Positions 8,532 through 16,038 of a DNA stretch of 23,748 nt are shown in pieces. How positions within the stretch are numbered: position 1 is the stretch's first letter; the number at the start of each line of letters is the position of its first letter. The DNA is from JAAUQA01 sp036351435 (GTDB taxonomy: Bacteria > Pseudomonadota > Gammaproteobacteria > Competibacterales > Competibacteraceae). The position numbers and the translations under genes are program-made. The stretch covers positions 1-23,748 of the forward strand of contig JAZBPA010000126.1 in NCBI GenBank assembly GCA_036351435.1. The letters run 5' to 3'. Under the pieces are notes generated by a model. The model had not been told where the DNA came from. It did not search any database and worked only from the letters and a program-made list of their open reading frames with translations.

Positions 8532-8662
8532 TGGAAATATCCGATGGCTGTTGCTATCGCAGTAAAGCTGTTGAGAGGAATGAATATTATTCTTGTATTG
8601 TAGGTGCAAACGATGGCGTAAACTACGGTGCGAAATGTTAGAAAATGAATGAGCTGAGCGGG

Positions 8663-9577
8663 TTAACGGGATTTGTTTGCGAGCTGAGAGCGAGGGTCCA
8701 GAGCGTCTTGTAAGCCATCGCCCAGAAAATTACACGCGATGACGGTCACGAAAATCAACGCGCCGGGATAAAACGCTAAATGCGGGGCTGACCAGAGCAA
8801 TTCCTGGGCATTACTCAACATATTACCCCAACTCGGCAAAGGCGGTTGAATGCCTAATCCCAGAAAGCTCAGCACCGATTCCAACAGAATAATATGGCCT
8901 ACCGATAACGTGGTCGCGATAATAATCGGTGAGATGACATTCGGCAGAATATGCACGGCCATAATCCGTAACGGTCCGGCCCCGACGCTTTTAGCGGCCA
9001 GCACGTATTCGCGCTCTCGAACACTTAACGTGGCGCCGCGCACTAGCCGCGCTACCTGTGTCCAGCCGAACAGCGCGACGATCACGATAATACGATACAG
9101 GCTAACCGTTTCCGCCTGAGTCAAGGCAGCAGGTAAGCCAAGCTTGTTGAGATCAACAGCCGCCAACACAATCAACAACGGCAATAGCGGTAACGCAATT
9201 ACCCCGTCGGTGAAGCGCATCAAAATCATATCGCAGCGACCACCGAAATAGCCGGCGACTAGACCGACAGCGGTACCGACCAGAGCTGCCGCCGCTGCCC
9301 CGACCAATCCCACAACTAGAGAAACTTGGCCACCGTAAAGTATACGTAACAGCACATCTCGCCCGAGTTCGTCAGTTCCCAGCCAATGCTGCATTGACGG
9401 TTCTTGCAAACGCTGCAGTAAACTCACTGTGTCGGTGTCCAACCCGAGCGCTGCTTCGAGCAGTGGCGCGCTAAAGATCAACACCGCCAATACGCACAAC
9501 AGCACCCCGCCGGTCAACGCCAGACGATGGGCCAAAAAGCGCTGTAGGGTTGGCCGGGCTATCAGCAATGATTTCAT
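8663..9577 (-). CDS. oppC: Peptide/oligopeptide-type ABC transporter permease, OppC/DppC family
   Basis: One of the two inner-membrane subunits of a peptide/nickel-class ABC importer. The 304 residues show a first transmembrane helix after a short basic tail, the OppC-type loop LGTDELGRDVLLRILYGGQVSL, and the permease motif (EYVLAAKSVGAGPLRIMAVHILPN) that contacts the ATPase. The end, FLGDGLQDALDPR, is typical of OppC. The start at 9577 overlaps the oppB stop in an ATGA, which suggests translational coupling. An earlier in-frame start at 9604 would extend into oppB. It is the last gene of the dusA-Rieske-oppF-oppB-oppC set. The substrate cannot be read from a permease; the family also includes murein peptide, nickel and antimicrobial-peptide transporters. 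The symbol reflects family only. Confidence 0.9.
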   Translation of the reverse strand: MKSLLIARPTLQRFLAHRLALTGGVLLCVLAVLIFSAPLLEAALGLDTDTVSLLQRLQEPSMQHWLGTDELGRDVLLRILYGGQVSLVVGLVGAAAAALVGTAVGLVAGYFGGRCDMILMRFTDGVIALPLLPLLIVLAAVDLNKLGLPAALTQAETVSLYRIIVIVALFGWTQVARLVRGATLSVREREYVLAAKSVGAGPLRIMAVHILPNVISPIIIATTLSVGHIILLESVLSFLGLGIQPPLPSWGNMLSNAQELLWSAPHLAFYPGALIFVTVIACNFLGDGLQDALDPRSQLANKSR

Positions 9578-10527
9578 TGATACTGAATCCGGGGATCCAG
9601 CCAAGCATAAGCCAGATCAGCCAACAAATTGCCCAGTAAAGTCACTCCCGTGGCTAACAAAAGCGCCATCAGAGCCAGATTAAAGTCGTTGCCCAGAATC
9701 GCGTCGTAAATCAACTTACCCATGCCGGGCCAGGCAAACACGGTTTCCGTCACCAAAGCGCCGGAAAACAAGGTGCCGAATTCCAGTGCCAATACGGTCA
9801 CTACCGGAATCAATGCATTGCGCAGCGCATGATAGAGCACGATACGGCGGGTATTGGCGCCCTTGGCGCGTGCGGTACGGATATAATCCTGACGCAGCAC
9901 TTCCAACATCGCTCCACGCATGAAGCGGATGTGTCCGCCGATACTGGCGATGGTCAACGTCATCACCGGCAATATCAAATACTGTAGGCGCTGCCAAAAT
10001 CCGCTTGCTTGCAAATCGCCGGTACCGCCAGCCGGTAACAGATTCCACTGCACGGCAAACAGCCCGATCAACATCAAGGCCAGCCAGAACGCCGGAATCG
10101 AGATACCCGCAAAGGCGAGGCCGTTTATCAAATAATCCCGCATCGAATAAGGCTTCAATGCGGCAAAAATCCCCGCCGGTAATGCGATGATGAGCGATAC
10201 CAGCACACTGCTTCCCAGTAACAGCAAGGTATTGGCCAAAGCCGGTCCCAACACCTGCAACACCGGTGCCGCATAGAGGCGGGAATGGCCGAAATCCCCG
10301 CTCAGGGTATTGCCGAGCCAACGCAACCAACGTTCGACGATGGGTTGGTCCAATCCGTACAGGGCTTTCAGTCGTTGCGCATCGGCAGCGCTGAGATTCG
10401 GGTCGGCGCTGATCATCAGATCAATAGGATCGCCGGGCATGAGTCCCATCAGCCCGTACACCGCAAAGGACATCAACAACAAAACGATTGCAGCCTGCGC
10501 TAGGCGATTAAGCGTCAAACTGATCAT
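9574..10527 (-). CDS. oppB: Peptide/oligopeptide-type ABC transporter permease, OppB/DppB family
   Basis: The second membrane subunit of the same importer, 317 residues. It opens with the classic OppB N terminus: one helix, then LMPGDPIDLMIS and LYGLDQPIVERWLRWLGNTLSGDFG. It carries the ATPase-contact loop RQDYIRTARAKGANTRRIVLYHALRNALIP and ends with DLAYAWLDPRIQY. Six transmembrane stretches can be picked out. Start and stop both overlap neighbours by ATGA (10524-10527 with oppF and 9574-9577 with oppC), so the three transporter genes are almost surely one translationally coupled unit. No binding-protein gene lies next to it. Confidence 0.92.
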   Translation of the reverse strand: MISLTLNRLAQAAIVLLLMSFAVYGLMGLMPGDPIDLMISADPNLSAADAQRLKALYGLDQPIVERWLRWLGNTLSGDFGHSRLYAAPVLQVLGPALANTLLLLGSSVLVSLIIALPAGIFAALKPYSMRDYLINGLAFAGISIPAFWLALMLIGLFAVQWNLLPAGGTGDLQASGFWQRLQYLILPVMTLTIASIGGHIRFMRGAMLEVLRQDYIRTARAKGANTRRIVLYHALRNALIPVVTVLALEFGTLFSGALVTETVFAWPGMGKLIYDAILGNDFNLALMALLLATGVTLLGNLLADLAYAWLDPRIQYQ

Positions 10528-11492
10528 CGTGCTGCGGGAAAGTGACAGGCGACCCGATGTTCTGGTGGGCGTTGAGGAGCCGGGGTCAGCTTAGGTAAGT
10601 GTTCCCGACAAAGCTCCTGGGCTTTCGAACAACGGGGATGGTACGGACAACCGGTCAGCGGATTCGATGGTCCGTGAAAATCGGCCACTGTCGGCGTTGT
10701 CCGGCGACGGCGACCGATCACCGGAACTGCATCCAGTAGCGAGCGGGTATAGGGATGAGCGGGGTTACGGAATAAGCTGTGACGCGGTGCGGTCTCGACA
10801 ATCCGTCCCAAATACATCACCGCGACTCGGTCGGCGAGATGATTCACAATGACCAAATCGTGACTGATCAATAAATAAGCAATGCCTAGACGCTCCTTGA
10901 GTTCCGCCAACAGGTTGAGGATCTGACTTTGTACGGAGACATCCAACGCGGACAGCGGTTCGTCGGCGATGATCAGCTCCGGCTCCAAAGCCAGGGCACG
11001 GGCGATAGCAATGCGCTGGCGTTGACCACCGCTGAATTCGTGAGGATAGCGCGTGAGTCCGGCAGGGTCGAGACCGACGGACTGGAGCAGAGCCGCGCAC
11101 CGCTCGCGCCGTTCTTGGGCGGTGCCGATACGATGCACCTGCAAGGGTTCGGCCAGAATGGAAGCGACAGACAAGCGCGGGTTGAGGGAAGAGAACGGAT
11201 CTTGAAACACCATTTGCACCCGGCGCCGCAATGGTTTGAGCTGACGCGACGATAGCGTAGTGACATCCTGGTCGGCAAGTCGGATAAGGCCTCGATCGGG
11301 GGCTTCGATCAAACCCAACAAGCGAGCCAGCGTGGACTTGCCGCAGCCGCTTTCTCCCACCAAGCCCAGCGTTTCGCTACTCTCAATGGCGATGTCCACC
11401 CCGTTGACCGCCTGTATAGGGGGGGCGGAACGGCCAAACGTTTTGCTGGAAGCGAATTGCTTGACTAAGGCTTGGGCAGCAAGTAACGGCAT
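10524..11492 (-). CDS. oppF: Peptide-type ABC transporter ATPase, OppF/DppF family
   Basis: ATP-binding subunit that powers the OppB/OppC permease. Walker A is GESGCGKST (46-54), the Q-loop is VFQDPFSSLNPR (about 95-106), the signature is FSGGQRQR (153-160), Walker B is LIIADEP (173-179) and the switch His is in LISHD. The C-terminal extension has the oligopeptide-class Cys pattern GCPYHPRC, then C and a last C near the end. In some Opp ATPases these cysteines hold an iron-sulfur cluster. Length is 322, normal for OppF. Opp importers usually use two different ATPases, OppD and OppF, but only one is present here. The ATG follows the Rieske stop directly (TGAATG) and the end overlaps oppB. Confidence 0.92.
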   Translation of the reverse strand: MPLLAAQALVKQFASSKTFGRSAPPIQAVNGVDIAIESSETLGLVGESGCGKSTLARLLGLIEAPDRGLIRLADQDVTTLSSRQLKPLRRRVQMVFQDPFSSLNPRLSVASILAEPLQVHRIGTAQERRERCAALLQSVGLDPAGLTRYPHEFSGGQRQRIAIARALALEPELIIADEPLSALDVSVQSQILNLLAELKERLGIAYLLISHDLVIVNHLADRVAVMYLGRIVETAPRHSLFRNPAHPYTRSLLDAVPVIGRRRRTTPTVADFHGPSNPLTGCPYHPRCSKAQELCREHLPKLTPAPQRPPEHRVACHFPAAR

Positions 11493-12221
11493 TCAACAGC
11501 GAATCTGTTGTCGGGTGTACTCATCCAACGGCATTACCACCGCTTGCTCGACAACCGGCTGGCGAAACTGGTCGCCGAATTCTAGTTCTAGCCGGAAATC
11601 GAAATGTTCGAAAAAACGCTCGAATAGCGCCCCGCCATAAACACCGGTCGCATAAACGCGATCCTCCTCAGTCTGTAACGCGATGGCAGCCAGTGGTTGC
11701 GGCGCAGGACCGGATAATACCCGAGCGCCTTGGGTGGGATCATAGATGCTGTGTTCTGAACAACATTGAATCACCCCGGCGCGGCGTTCGATTTTGTTGT
11801 CTTTACCGAGAAAACCGACGGCGTCCTCACGATAGCCGATGAAGCTGACCTTGGCGGACGGATGAGTCAGTTGATGAGCGCAAATGGCGGAAAATGCCAC
11901 GACCGAGCGGTCTTGTCCCACCCCGCCACCCCAGCGATAAGATTGTCCGTCCGCTGTCGCCAGTTCGGCTGACTCAACGGTAGGCTCGGCGAGTTTCAGC
12001 AGAAAACAAGGGGTGCTGGCATAGGGATAAAAAAACACATGATCACGGGCGGTGGGCAGTGTATCGCAATTCACGGGTTTGCCGTCGGAGTCCACCAGCA
12101 ACACCCGTCCGTGATCGGTCAGCGGACTATCGGCCATCGTTCGCCCGGAACCGGCTAATAACAGCGCCGAAGCACTGCAGACATGCATGAACTTGCGCCG
12201 TGAATAGGTTATGTCTGTCAC
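11493..12221 (-). CDS. Tat-exported Rieske-type [2Fe-2S] protein
   Basis: The N terminus SRRKFMHV (7-14) followed by a hydrophobic stretch is a twin-arginine signal, so the protein should be exported already folded. The Rieske ligands are recognisable as Cys114-x-His116 and Cys154-x-x-His157, followed by IYDPTQGARVLSGPAPQPL, typical after the second Rieske box. The gap between the two boxes (about 37 residues) is longer than in standard ubiquinol or dioxygenase Rieske domains. Length is 242. The start is a GTG at 12221 with GAGG about eight bases upstream. It lies 21 bases after dusA and its stop abuts the oppF ATG, so it is probably co-transcribed with the transporter. Its partner and redox role are not known; an envelope electron-transfer role is inferred. 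Confidence 0.82.
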   Translation of the reverse strand: MTDITYSRRKFMHVCSASALLLAGSGRTMADSPLTDHGRVLLVDSDGKPVNCDTLPTARDHVFFYPYASTPCFLLKLAEPTVESAELATADGQSYRWGGGVGQDRSVVAFSAICAHQLTHPSAKVSFIGYREDAVGFLGKDNKIERRAGVIQCCSEHSIYDPTQGARVLSGPAPQPLAAIALQTEEDRVYATGVYGGALFERFFEHFDFRLELEFGDQFRQPVVEQAVVMPLDEYTRQQIRC

Positions 12222-12242
12222 AGCTTTGCCTCGTGTGAGAGT

Positions 12243-13256
12243 TTAATCGACAGCGACAACCCGCTGTGCGCTATCTTGCATCCGTCGTAATGCTTCTCGG
12301 ATGACTTCGGGACCGGCGCCGCGCCGATGCGCATTTTCGCTCAGATAGCGACGCCAAGCGCGGGCACCGGGCTGGCCCTGAAACAAGCCCAACAGATGCC
12401 GAGCTCCGGCCATTAAGTGAACGTCTTGGAGCTGTTCCCAATAAGCCAGCCATTGCTCGATAATCTGATGACGACTGGATGGTGGTTTCTGTTCTGCGAA
12501 AAAGCGGTTATCTACTTCGGCCAGCAGATAAGGATTCTGATAAGCGGCCCGACCAATCATAGCGCCATCCAGATCAGTCAAGTGATCAGCGACTTGCTCC
12601 AAATCGGTCAATCCGCCATTGATCACAATATTTAGTCCGGGAAAATCTGCTTTGATTCGGTGCACGATGTCGTAACGCAAGGGCGGAATGTCGCGGTTTT
12701 CTCGGGGGCTGAGACCGGTCAGCCACGCTTTGCGGGCATGAATTATGATTGTTTGGCAGCCGGCAGCGGTAATCAGTTCGACGAACCGGACTAATTCATC
12801 GTATGAATCCTGCTCGTCGATACCAATACGGGTTTTAACCGTGACCGGAATGCTTACCGCAGCGCGCATGGCCGCAACGCAGTCAGCGACCAAGTGCGGC
12901 TCCGCCATCAGACAGGCTCCGAAACGGCCTGACTGAACCCGATCACTGGGACAGCCTACATTCAAATTGACCTCATCGTAACCCCACGCTTGGGCGATGT
13001 CCGCACACTGAGCCAATGCCTTGGGCTCGCTCCCGCCAAGCTGCAGAGCAATAGGATGCTCGGCCGGATCATAGCCCAGCAAATGATCCCGGTCACCGTG
13101 AAGGATAGCGCCGGTAGTCACCATCTCGGTATATAGCCGGGTATGTCGTGTCAGCAATCGATGGAAGTACCGACAATGTCGGTCGGTCCAATCCATCATT
13201 GGCGCGACGCAGATGCGGTGTGAGCCGGATTTTCTGTGATTTTCTATACTCAACAA
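12243..13256 (-). CDS. dusA: tRNA-dihydrouridine(20/20a) synthase DusA
   Basis: DusA uses FMN and NADPH to reduce U20/U20a in the tRNA D-loop. The product is about 337 residues and matches the family throughout: VAPMMDWTDRHCRYFHRLL, LYTEMVTTGAILHG, HPIALQLGGSEP, NLNVGCPSDRVQSGRFGACLM with catalytic Cys102, IIIHARKAWLTGLSPRENR and GLFQGQPGARAWRRYLSENAH. The best start is TTG at 13256. There is no ATG before Met20, which is too late, and no ribosome binding site is visible, so the natural upstream end may have been replaced. A recombinase fragment begins 113 bases upstream, pointing away. dusA 5' ends are known integration targets. It is followed by the Rieske gene after 21 bases. Confidence 0.95.
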   Translation of the reverse strand: MLSIENHRKSGSHRICVAPMMDWTDRHCRYFHRLLTRHTRLYTEMVTTGAILHGDRDHLLGYDPAEHPIALQLGGSEPKALAQCADIAQAWGYDEVNLNVGCPSDRVQSGRFGACLMAEPHLVADCVAAMRAAVSIPVTVKTRIGIDEQDSYDELVRFVELITAAGCQTIIIHARKAWLTGLSPRENRDIPPLRYDIVHRIKADFPGLNIVINGGLTDLEQVADHLTDLDGAMIGRAAYQNPYLLAEVDNRFFAEQKPPSSRHQIIEQWLAYWEQLQDVHLMAGARHLLGLFQGQPGARAWRRYLSENAHRRGAGPEVIREALRRMQDSAQRVVAVD

Positions 13257-13368
13257 AGCTATATCGTATGTTTTAAGTTGCGGTTATGGTGCTAATGCTT
13301 ATCTATTTTTGCCTATTTTGTGGCTTAGTTTGCTACAACAAAATCCAGGTAGCAGCTGTGGGTGGGCA

Positions 13369-13695
13369 ATGGCAAGCATTACGTCGCGTCGTCGCAAAGG
13401 CGGCAGTATCGGCTACACAGCCCAGGTTAGAATACGTCGAAATGGCAAACTCGTACACCAGGAAGCGCAGACGTTTTATCGTCGACGCCATGCCAAGGAA
13501 TGGGCTCAACGGCGGGAGCTTGCGCTACATGAGCCGGGCGGCTTGGAAAAGGCGAAGCAATCCAAGCACACTGTCGGTGACTTGATCCAACGTTACCTGA
13601 AGGATCTCGACGATCTCAACGAACTTGGTCGCACTAAACGGGCGTCGCTCCAACATTTGGCAAAGTGGGAAATTGCTGATCAAGGGTCAAAATAG
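13369..13695 (+). pseudogene. N-terminal fragment of a tyrosine-recombinase integrase (probably dusA-associated type)
   Basis: The 108-residue frame from ATG 13369 starts MASITSRRRKGGSIGYTAQVR with an Arg/Lys-rich AP2-like arm-binding domain. It continues through HQEAQTFYRRRHAKEWAQRRELALHEPGGLEKA into the beginning of a core-binding (SAM-like) domain, HTVGDLIQRYLKDL and GRTKRASLQHL. This is the N-terminal third of an integrase. The catalytic Arg...His-x-x-Arg...Tyr part is absent, because the frame ends in TAG within the first unit of the repeat array at 13684. It is divergent from dusA, 113 bases away. That position and N-terminal style fit integrases that target dusA. It cannot be active as a recombinase. 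Confidence 0.72.
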
Positions 13696-13765
13696 GAAAA
13701 ATAGGTCAGAATAGAAATAGGGATCAAAAGTAATAGGGGTCAAAATAGAAAATAGTCATAATAGG
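13684..13765 (+). repeat. Array of five degenerate GGTCAAAATAG-type direct repeats
   Basis: Five units related to GGTCAaAATAG begin near 13685, 13704, 13722, 13738 and 13754, spaced 16-19 bases. Examples are GGTCAAAATAG (13685), GGTCAGAATAG (13704) and GGTCAAAATAG again (13738); the third (GATCAAAAGTAATAG) and fifth (GTCATAATAG) are more diverged. The block is strongly A/G-rich on the plus strand, has TAG or TAA in all frames, and is plainly non-coding. It begins inside the truncated integrase frame and ends at the 18-bp inverted repeat. Similar GGGTCA-rich intergenic repeats occur in some gammaproteobacterial genomes. I cannot say which family this is. Confidence 0.6.
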
Positions 13766-13817
13766 GTAGAGTAGAGAGCAGGTGCTCTCTACTCTACCCT
13801 TTCCTTCTTTCCTTTTT
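13763..13817 (+). terminator. Perfect 18-bp inverted repeat with two-base centre, then a pyrimidine tract
   Basis: AGGGTAGAGTAGAGAGCA (13763-13780) is perfectly matched by its reverse complement at 13783-13800, separated only by GG. A pyrimidine run with a final TTTTT follows (13801-13817). As RNA it would be a long stable hairpin, possibly a terminator in either direction, though the T run is interrupted by C. As DNA it could be an element end or recombination hot spot. The purine-rich left arm continues the style of the adjacent repeats (TAG, GGGTAGAG), so the palindrome may have arisen by inversion of one repeat unit. Confidence 0.65.
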
Positions 13818-13976
13818 CGCCAGCTGACAGAGAGTGGCTAATCGGTGACCCCTCTTTTGTTCACCAACAATTAGGGGGCTTTAACGCCTAACAAAGCACA
13901 TTTAACCGATGCTCATGCCTTACGCTGCTGATTTGCGACGTTACGACCAATCGACCCACATTAAGAAGGCACAACG
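13801..13976. other. Intergenic stretch before the SnoaL-like gene, with a weak attC-like candidate
   Basis: No coding frame is supported. GGTGA and TCACC flank a 12-base loop near 13845-13866. GCCTAAC at 13886-13892 fits the inverse-core consensus RYYYAAC of integron attC sites. The matching position near 13940 reads GTTACGA, which does not fit GTTRRRY, and the inner arms pair poorly. If it was an attC it has decayed. AAGAAGG before 13977 is the ribosome binding site of the next gene. Confidence 0.3.
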
Positions 13977-14360
13977 ATGAAACAAGACCTCGAAGCGAAC
14001 AAACGCAATGCAATTGATTTTTATCGTAAAGCTTATCTAGGCGACCCAGCCAAGGCCGTCGAGCTGTATGTCGGCGCGGAGTACATACAGCACAATCCGT
14101 TGGTCGGGGATGGAAAAGAAGCATTCATCGAATACTTCAACGAAATGGCAAAAGACTATCCAGAAAAGGAAATTGAATTTGTCCGCGCGGTAGCGGAAGG
14201 TGATTTGGTGGCGCTCCATACCCATCAGATATGGCCTGGGAACGAAGAATACGTCACGATGGATTTCTTGCGATTCGACGAGAGCGGAAAAATTGTCGAG
14301 CACTGGGATGCGATACAGCAAATACCAAAAGAAACCAAGAACGGCAACCCAATGTATTGA
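13977..14360 (+). CDS. SnoaL-like / NTF2-fold protein
   Basis: A 127-residue single-domain protein of the NTF2-like alpha+beta barrel superfamily, closest by eye to SnoaL-like polyketide-cyclase or aldol-condensation proteins. Typical blocks are AIDFYRKAYLGDPAKAVELYVGAEYIQHNP at the N terminus, GDLVALHTHQIWPGNEEYVTMDFLRFDESGKIVEHWD in the strand-rich C-terminal half, and a closing QQIP. The conserved IQHNP and IVEHWD positions surround the pocket in this family. Members are often of unknown substrate, so no reaction is claimed. A good ribosome binding site (AAGAAGG) precedes the ATG. It heads a same-strand run with PaiB-like, cupin and DM13 genes, 38 bases before the next start. Confidence 0.85.
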   Translation: MKQDLEANKRNAIDFYRKAYLGDPAKAVELYVGAEYIQHNPLVGDGKEAFIEYFNEMAKDYPEKEIEFVRAVAEGDLVALHTHQIWPGNEEYVTMDFLRFDESGKIVEHWDAIQQIPKETKNGNPMY

Positions 14361-14398
14361 TCAAACATCATACCCACAGGCGGGGTGATTCGAGAGCC

Positions 14399-15043
14399 AT
14401 GCATGTCCAAGCACATTTCAGTGAGTCGAGGAAACCGATTCTTCACGACCTGATCCAGAAGCATCCTCTTGCCACGTTTATTATCTATTGTGATGAGATT
14501 ATCATTGACCACTTCCCTCTGGTTTTAGATAACGTCGGGGAGCATGGGGTACTGAAAGGTCACGTTCCGAGGGCAAATGACTTATGGAAAGCGCTGGGGA
14601 ACGGCCAACAAGCCGTTGCCGTGTTTCAGGGGCCGGAAGCGTACATAACGCCTTCTTGGTATCCGAGTAAGCACAAGCACGGCAAAGCGGTTCCTACCTG
14701 GAACTACGTTGTCGTGCATGCGCATGGCGTGCCGTTAGCCGTGCATAATCGCGACTGGCTATTGGCGCATCTCAATCAGTTAACCGATCAACAGGAATCG
14801 GGGCGGAACCCGCCTTGGAAGGTCTCCGATGCGCCAACCGATTTCACCGATAAGACGCTTGAAATGATCGTTGGCATTGAGATGCCTATCTCCACCCTTA
14901 TCGGTAAGTGGAAGGTGAGCCAAAACCGGTCACCCGCTGACAGAATGGAGGTGGCTGCGGGTTTGAAAGATCGTGGCGCAAGCGGTGACCTCGACATGGA
15001 AGATATGGTGATGCGCGCCATAAACAACCTTTCTTCCCAATAA
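14399..15043 (+). CDS. FMN-binding PaiB-like protein
   Basis: A 214-residue protein of the FMN-binding split-barrel family related to PaiB of Bacillus subtilis. The family pattern is visible: MHVQAHFSES at the start, LIQKHPLATFI, DHFPLVLD, GVLKGHVPRANDLWKAL, VAVFQGPEAYITPSWYPSK with the conserved Trp-Tyr, PTWNYVVVHAHG, then late IVGIEMPISTLIGKWKVSQNR and DRMEVAAGL. PaiB was described as a negative regulator of sporulation and protease genes. In proteobacteria these proteins more likely bind flavin or heme, and the true role is open. The ATG at 14399 gives the usual family N terminus; a longer open frame to 14231 overlaps the previous gene. The next gene starts 15 bases after the stop. Confidence 0.88.
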   Translation: MHVQAHFSESRKPILHDLIQKHPLATFIIYCDEIIIDHFPLVLDNVGEHGVLKGHVPRANDLWKALGNGQQAVAVFQGPEAYITPSWYPSKHKHGKAVPTWNYVVVHAHGVPLAVHNRDWLLAHLNQLTDQQESGRNPPWKVSDAPTDFTDKTLEMIVGIEMPISTLIGKWKVSQNRSPADRMEVAAGLKDRGASGDLDMEDMVMRAINNLSSQ

Positions 15044-15058
15044 ACCTCGGCTCTTCAA

Positions 15059-15436
15059 ATGAAGGCAGCGATTAAACAGCAAGACCAGTGTAGTGAATTT
15101 TATACCTCCGAAAAATGTTACATCGTCGAATTGTCCAACACACCCGACGACCCCGATTTATCAATCGCGCGAGCGAGAGTAGAACCTGGAGTAACCACTC
15201 GTTGGCATAGGCTCACAATTACCGGTGAACGGTACTGCATAATCAAAGGGATTGGGCTTGTGGAGATCGGGGAATTACCGGCGCAAGAGGTGAATCCCGG
15301 TGATGTCGTCATCATTCCACCGCTGTGTCGTCAACGTATCACTAATATCGGTGCAGATGACTTGATCTTTCTGGCTATTTGCACCCCTCGATTTTCGACT
15401 GATGGTTACGAAGAGATTGAGGAACAGCCAGCTTAG
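15059..15436 (+). CDS. Small cupin-domain protein
   Basis: A 125-residue single-cupin protein. The two cupin boxes are recognisable: ARVEPGVTTRWHRLTITGERYCIIKG for motif 1, with His and Glu as likely metal ligands, and NPGDVVIIPPLCRQRITNIGADDLIFLAI for motif 2. In motif 2 the usual metal-binding His appears replaced (PPLCRQRI), so the metal site may be incomplete. The substrate is not predictable. The ribosome binding site is weak, and the close spacing (15 bases after the PaiB-like stop, 23 before the DM13 gene) suggests co-transcription. Confidence 0.82.
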   Translation: MKAAIKQQDQCSEFYTSEKCYIVELSNTPDDPDLSIARARVEPGVTTRWHRLTITGERYCIIKGIGLVEIGELPAQEVNPGDVVIIPPLCRQRITNIGADDLIFLAICTPRFSTDGYEEIEEQPA

Positions 15437-15459
15437 CGAGGCGTTATCTTGGAGTCGTT

Positions 15460-15936
15460 ATGAAATTACGTACCGTGGCTTTACTTGTTGTAACACACTG
15501 TTTTGCAGGTGCCATCGGGTTCGGAGCCGGCATTTATGCGCTACCTATTATTATCGCCCCGCCTGCACCCAGCGAAGCTGAGATACAAGTCATGTCCTCG
15601 CAAGCCAAGTACAACGCGGAATTTCGCAGAGACCTTAAAGACAGTGATGCCCTGCATTGGGGAGAGGGTACGGTTTCAGTGGGTTCAGAATCCATCACCT
15701 TTGTTGGCGAGCTTGCGCCCGGTCCAGATTACAAACTCTATCTTTCCCCGGAATTCGTGGAGACCGAAGCTGACTTCAATCGCCTAAAGAGCACTATGGC
15801 TCGTGTGGGCGACGTTAAAACATTCGAAAACTTTGTTGTAGACGTTCCTCCAGATATTGATCCATCAAACTTCAATAGTGTTATCGTCTGGTGCGAGTCT
15901 TTCGGCCAATTCATCACCTCCGCGCAGTACCGCTAA
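15460..15936 (+). CDS. Membrane-anchored DM13-domain protein
   Basis: 158 residues. An N-terminal hydrophobic segment (about 5-34) should act as an uncleaved signal anchor, leaving the rest in the periplasm. Residues from about 60 match the DM13 domain: ALHWGEGTVSV, ITFVGELAPGPDYKLYLSPEFVE, VGDVKTFENFVVDVP, and the closing FNSVIVWCESFGQFITSAQYR with the conserved Trp-Cys. DM13 domains have been proposed to take part in electron transfer or redox chemistry through that Cys. The gene ends the SnoaL-PaiB-cupin-DM13 run; a 142-base gap with its own regulatory site follows. Confidence 0.85.
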   Translation: MKLRTVALLVVTHCFAGAIGFGAGIYALPIIIAPPAPSEAEIQVMSSQAKYNAEFRRDLKDSDALHWGEGTVSVGSESITFVGELAPGPDYKLYLSPEFVETEADFNRLKSTMARVGDVKTFENFVVDVPPDIDPSNFNSVIVWCESFGQFITSAQYR

Positions 15937-16038
15937 TCCAAGTAGCGTGGCCTGATCCGATCACCACAGGTTTCCTGAATATTTTCACAGTTGGGTTTCT
16001 TGCTGGATTATCATGCCGGTAGTTTTTTCGCTTATTTA

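Noticed and set aside
13286..13585. Overlapping plus-strand frame beside the integrase fragment
   Set aside because: Composition is implausible and it overlaps the integrase frame, which has clear family text.
13763..13800. CRISPR or IS terminal inverted repeat
   Set aside because: A single palindrome with no spacers, no transposase, no target duplication and no second copy in the window.
13886..13946. Integron attC site before the SnoaL-like gene
   Set aside because: GCCTAAC fits the inverse core, but the expected GTTRRRY end reads GTTACGA and the inner arms do not pair well. Gaps between the following genes (15-38 bases) are too short to hold attC sites.
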